Below, piece after piece: positions 62,248 to 64,000 of a stretch of 64,000 bases of DNA (its first letter is position 1; the number at the start of each line of letters is the position of its first letter). Under the pieces are notes generated by a model, which was not told where the DNA came from, searched no databases, and saw only the letters and a list, made by a program, of their open reading frames with translations. The stretch lies in contig JAQVMT010000006.1 in assembly GCA_028703495.1 (NCBI GenBank), forward strand, positions 38,752 to 102,751. The letters run 5' to 3'. This DNA comes from Clostridia bacterium. Its GTDB lineage: Bacteria; Bacillota; Clostridia; Christensenellales; CAG-314. Position numbers and translations under genes: made by a program.

Positions 62248-64000
62248 TTAGAAATCCTCTTTTTTAACGGGAAGGGCGTATTGATTCACTCCCACGAAGC
62301 TGTTGCCGGATTCTCCTTCCATTTCGATAAGCTGATCGAAATAGCCCATCCAATATAAGTCCTCCGCATAAGTATCGTAGCTTCCCTTAGGTATATAGAT
62401 TTTTGTTGTTGTCGGCATCGAAGAGAACGAATTGTTATCTTTCACTTCGCTCAATACGGGAGGCTTTGTTGCATAAATATATAGCTCCTCCAAAATACAG
62501 TTGTTGAACAGCTTTTGACCGATATTAGTTATACTCGCGGGCAATACAAGCTTTTTAAGCGAAGTACAGTTCCAGAAATGTTTGTTTCCGAGATCGGTCA
62601 GCTGGGAACCTGCCTCTATCTCAAAAGACTGCAAAGCAGCGCACCCATAGAATACGAAGCCAAAGATACCCGTTCCGTCGGTTTCTCCCAAGGCAGTCGC
62701 CTTTACTCCGAACTCGGTTACGCTTGCGGGTATCGTTATCTTCGTCAATAACTTACATAAATGGAAAGCACGATGTCCGATGGTCGTAAGCTTAGTACAT
62801 TTGCTCATATCTATCGATACCATATCCATGCAGGCATAGAAAGCGTAGTCACCGATAATCACCAATGTCGAAGGCAGTACAATCGACTTGATTCCCAAAC
62901 CCGTAAATATGCTCGAGTGCGTGGTAACGCCGTTGATAAAGGTTACGCCTTCAGGGATAATCAAATCCTTGGAGGTTCCGTTGTATGCTTTAAGCTCGCC
63001 GTTTTCAATCGTATAATCCGATCCGAATTTGGCATACAGCGACAAATCCGCCGTCACGGGGGTGGAGAAATCATATTCGACTTCGCCCGCAGTTATCCAG
63101 CAATCAAACCACCAACCCGACTTGGTAGGAGCTTCTATTTGGGGAGCCAATCCATTCTTTATGACTTCCCGTGTGGCATAAACATCGCCGTCAACATAGT
63201 ATGTAACCGTCACATAAGTAACTTCACCTTCGGTAAACAGTGCTGTCAACGTCATGCTTCCCGTGATTTTTTCGGTGAAGTTGTATGCCTCGCCGTCTTT
63301 ACACCAATACAGGAATACAAAGCCTTCTTTTACAGGGGGTGTCGGCGCGCTTACGCAGTCGCCCGTGTAAACTTCCGATGAACAATAAAATTCACCATCC
63401 ACGGTAAACGTTATCGTGCAAAGTACCTTCTTCTCCCAGTTGGCATATAAATTCGTCTCCGCCGTTATCGCCGTTGTGAAGCTGAACGCTCTACCACCCA
63501 CGGATTTCGACCAGTAAGTAAAGTTGTAGCCTTCCTTCACGGGATCTACGGGCTTTTCTACAGTACCGCCGTTTGCGATGTTGTATTGTGCATATACCGC
63601 ATCGTCGACGTAAAATCTAACGACAAATGTATTGCTCTCCGTCCAATTCGCGTACAATATCGTATTGACGCTTACGATCTTTGAAAAGTCATAAGGCTTG
63701 ACCTGTCCTATCTCTGTTGCCCAGAATGCGAAGGTATATCCGCTCTTAAAGGGATTTTCTGGCCGAGCCACTGCCGTTCCCGATTCGATTTCAACCGTTT
63801 TGTATACATCTCTTTCGTTAAGCATAAAGGTTACGGTAACCGTCACATATTCTACCCAGTGTGCATAAAGCATGGTGTTTGCGGTTAGGACAGTTGCAAA
63901 GTTGTAAGCCTTGCTTGCTCCCACCGAGGTCGACCAGTATGTAAACTTGAAGCCGTCCATTGTGGGGTTTTCGGGTTGTGCCACTGCCGTTCCAGATTCG
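62248..64000 (-). CDS. InlB-repeat and LRR_5 surface protein, 3' part
   Basis: The frame runs off the right edge, so the true start and signal peptide are outside; an internal Met at 63984 is not a start. At least five InlB/Listeria-Bacteroides repeats of ~67-70 residues are seen (for example ENPFKSGYTFAFWATEIG, then ILYANW). An LRR_5 segment of ~200 residues follows (LIIPEGVTFING, ALQSFEIEAGSQLTDLG, KLVLPASITNIGQKLF). It ends NQYALPVKKEDF with no anchor. It is 123 bp upstream of the giant protease, in the same direction, and the two may be co-expressed. Confidence 0.88.
   Translation of the reverse strand, partial: ESGTAVAQPENPTMDGFKFTYWSTSVGASKAYNFATVLTANTMLYAHWVEYVTVTVTFMLNERDVYKTVEIESGTAVARPENPFKSGYTFAFWATEIGQVKPYDFSKIVSVNTILYANWTESNTFVVRFYVDDAVYAQYNIANGGTVEKPVDPVKEGYNFTYWSKSVGGRAFSFTTAITAETNLYANWEKKVLCTITFTVDGEFYCSSEVYTGDCVSAPTPPVKEGFVFLYWCKDGEAYNFTEKITGSMTLTALFTEGEVTYVTVTYYVDGDVYATREVIKNGLAPQIEAPTKSGWWFDCWITAGEVEYDFSTPVTADLSLYAKFGSDYTIENGELKAYNGTSKDLIIPEGVTFINGVTTHSSIFTGLGIKSIVLPSTLVIIGDYAFYACMDMVSIDMSKCTKLTTIGHRAFHLCKLLTKITIPASVTEFGVKATALGETDGTGIFGFVFYGCAALQSFEIEAGSQLTDLGNKHFWNCTSLKKLVLPASITNIGQKLFNNCILEELYIYATKPPVLSEVKDNNSFSSMPTTTKIYIPKGSYDTYAEDLYWMGYFDQLIEMEGESGNSFVGVNQYALPVKKEDF

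Overview
The window looks like chromosome of an uncultured, moderate-GC Bacillota (Clostridia-like), probably host- or gut-associated. Supporting signs are the Bacillota gene order nusB-folD-xseA-xseB, GGAGG-type ribosome binding sites before almost every gene, consensus TTGACA-17-TATAAT promoters, Rho-independent terminators, a GlnRS, a class I LysRS, a clostridial-style thioredoxin-reductase-like flavoprotein, and very large secreted BspA-type leucine-rich-repeat (LRR_5) proteins with InlB-type repeats. The taxonomic placement is inference.

Layout. (1) 1-4.4 kb: end of nusB, then folD, xseA, xseB and a long ArsR-type regulator. (2) 4.6-20.9 kb: cell-surface island on the minus strand with a 2,795-residue subtilisin-like protease carrying about 1,700 residues of LRR_5 repeats, a second long ArsR-type regulator, a small CMP-kinase-like enzyme, a 1,352-residue GLUG/InlB surface protein and a lipoprotein. 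(3) 21-30.7 kb: EEP-family lipoprotein, tRNA-Pro, a divergent SAH-hydrolase-like enzyme, a beta-helix surface protein broken by two frameshifts, a MATE transporter stub and an M28 peptidase. (4) 30.7-41.6 kb: housekeeping block with an EF-G-like GTPase, dnaB (with an unusual tail), glnS, a membrane protein, class I lysS, a TrxB-like flavoprotein, tRNA-Val and tRNA-Leu. (5) 41.8-54.6 kb: a minus-strand run fabG, KAS III-like, livH-livM-livG-livF, substrate-binding protein, acyl-CoA transferase and two alpha/beta hydrolases, with a divergent tetR; this reads as uptake and CoA-linked metabolism of an unidentified carboxylic or amino acid. (6) 55-64 kb: a second giant subtilase-LRR protein and the 3' part of an InlB-repeat/LRR protein that runs off the right edge.

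The most unusual feature is structural. Several genes have their 3' end, with the stop codon or RNA 3' end, repeated one to three times downstream as direct repeats of roughly 65-240 bp period: nusB, the second ArsR gene, dnaB, tRNA-Val and the CoA transferase, with weaker cases at fabG and glnS. Other gaps hold degenerate tandem repeats of similar period. This suggests a recurrent duplication process acting on gene ends or gaps. Other points of interest are a LivG with a 225-residue charged N-terminal extension, two long ArsR paralogues, and the paired giant proteases.
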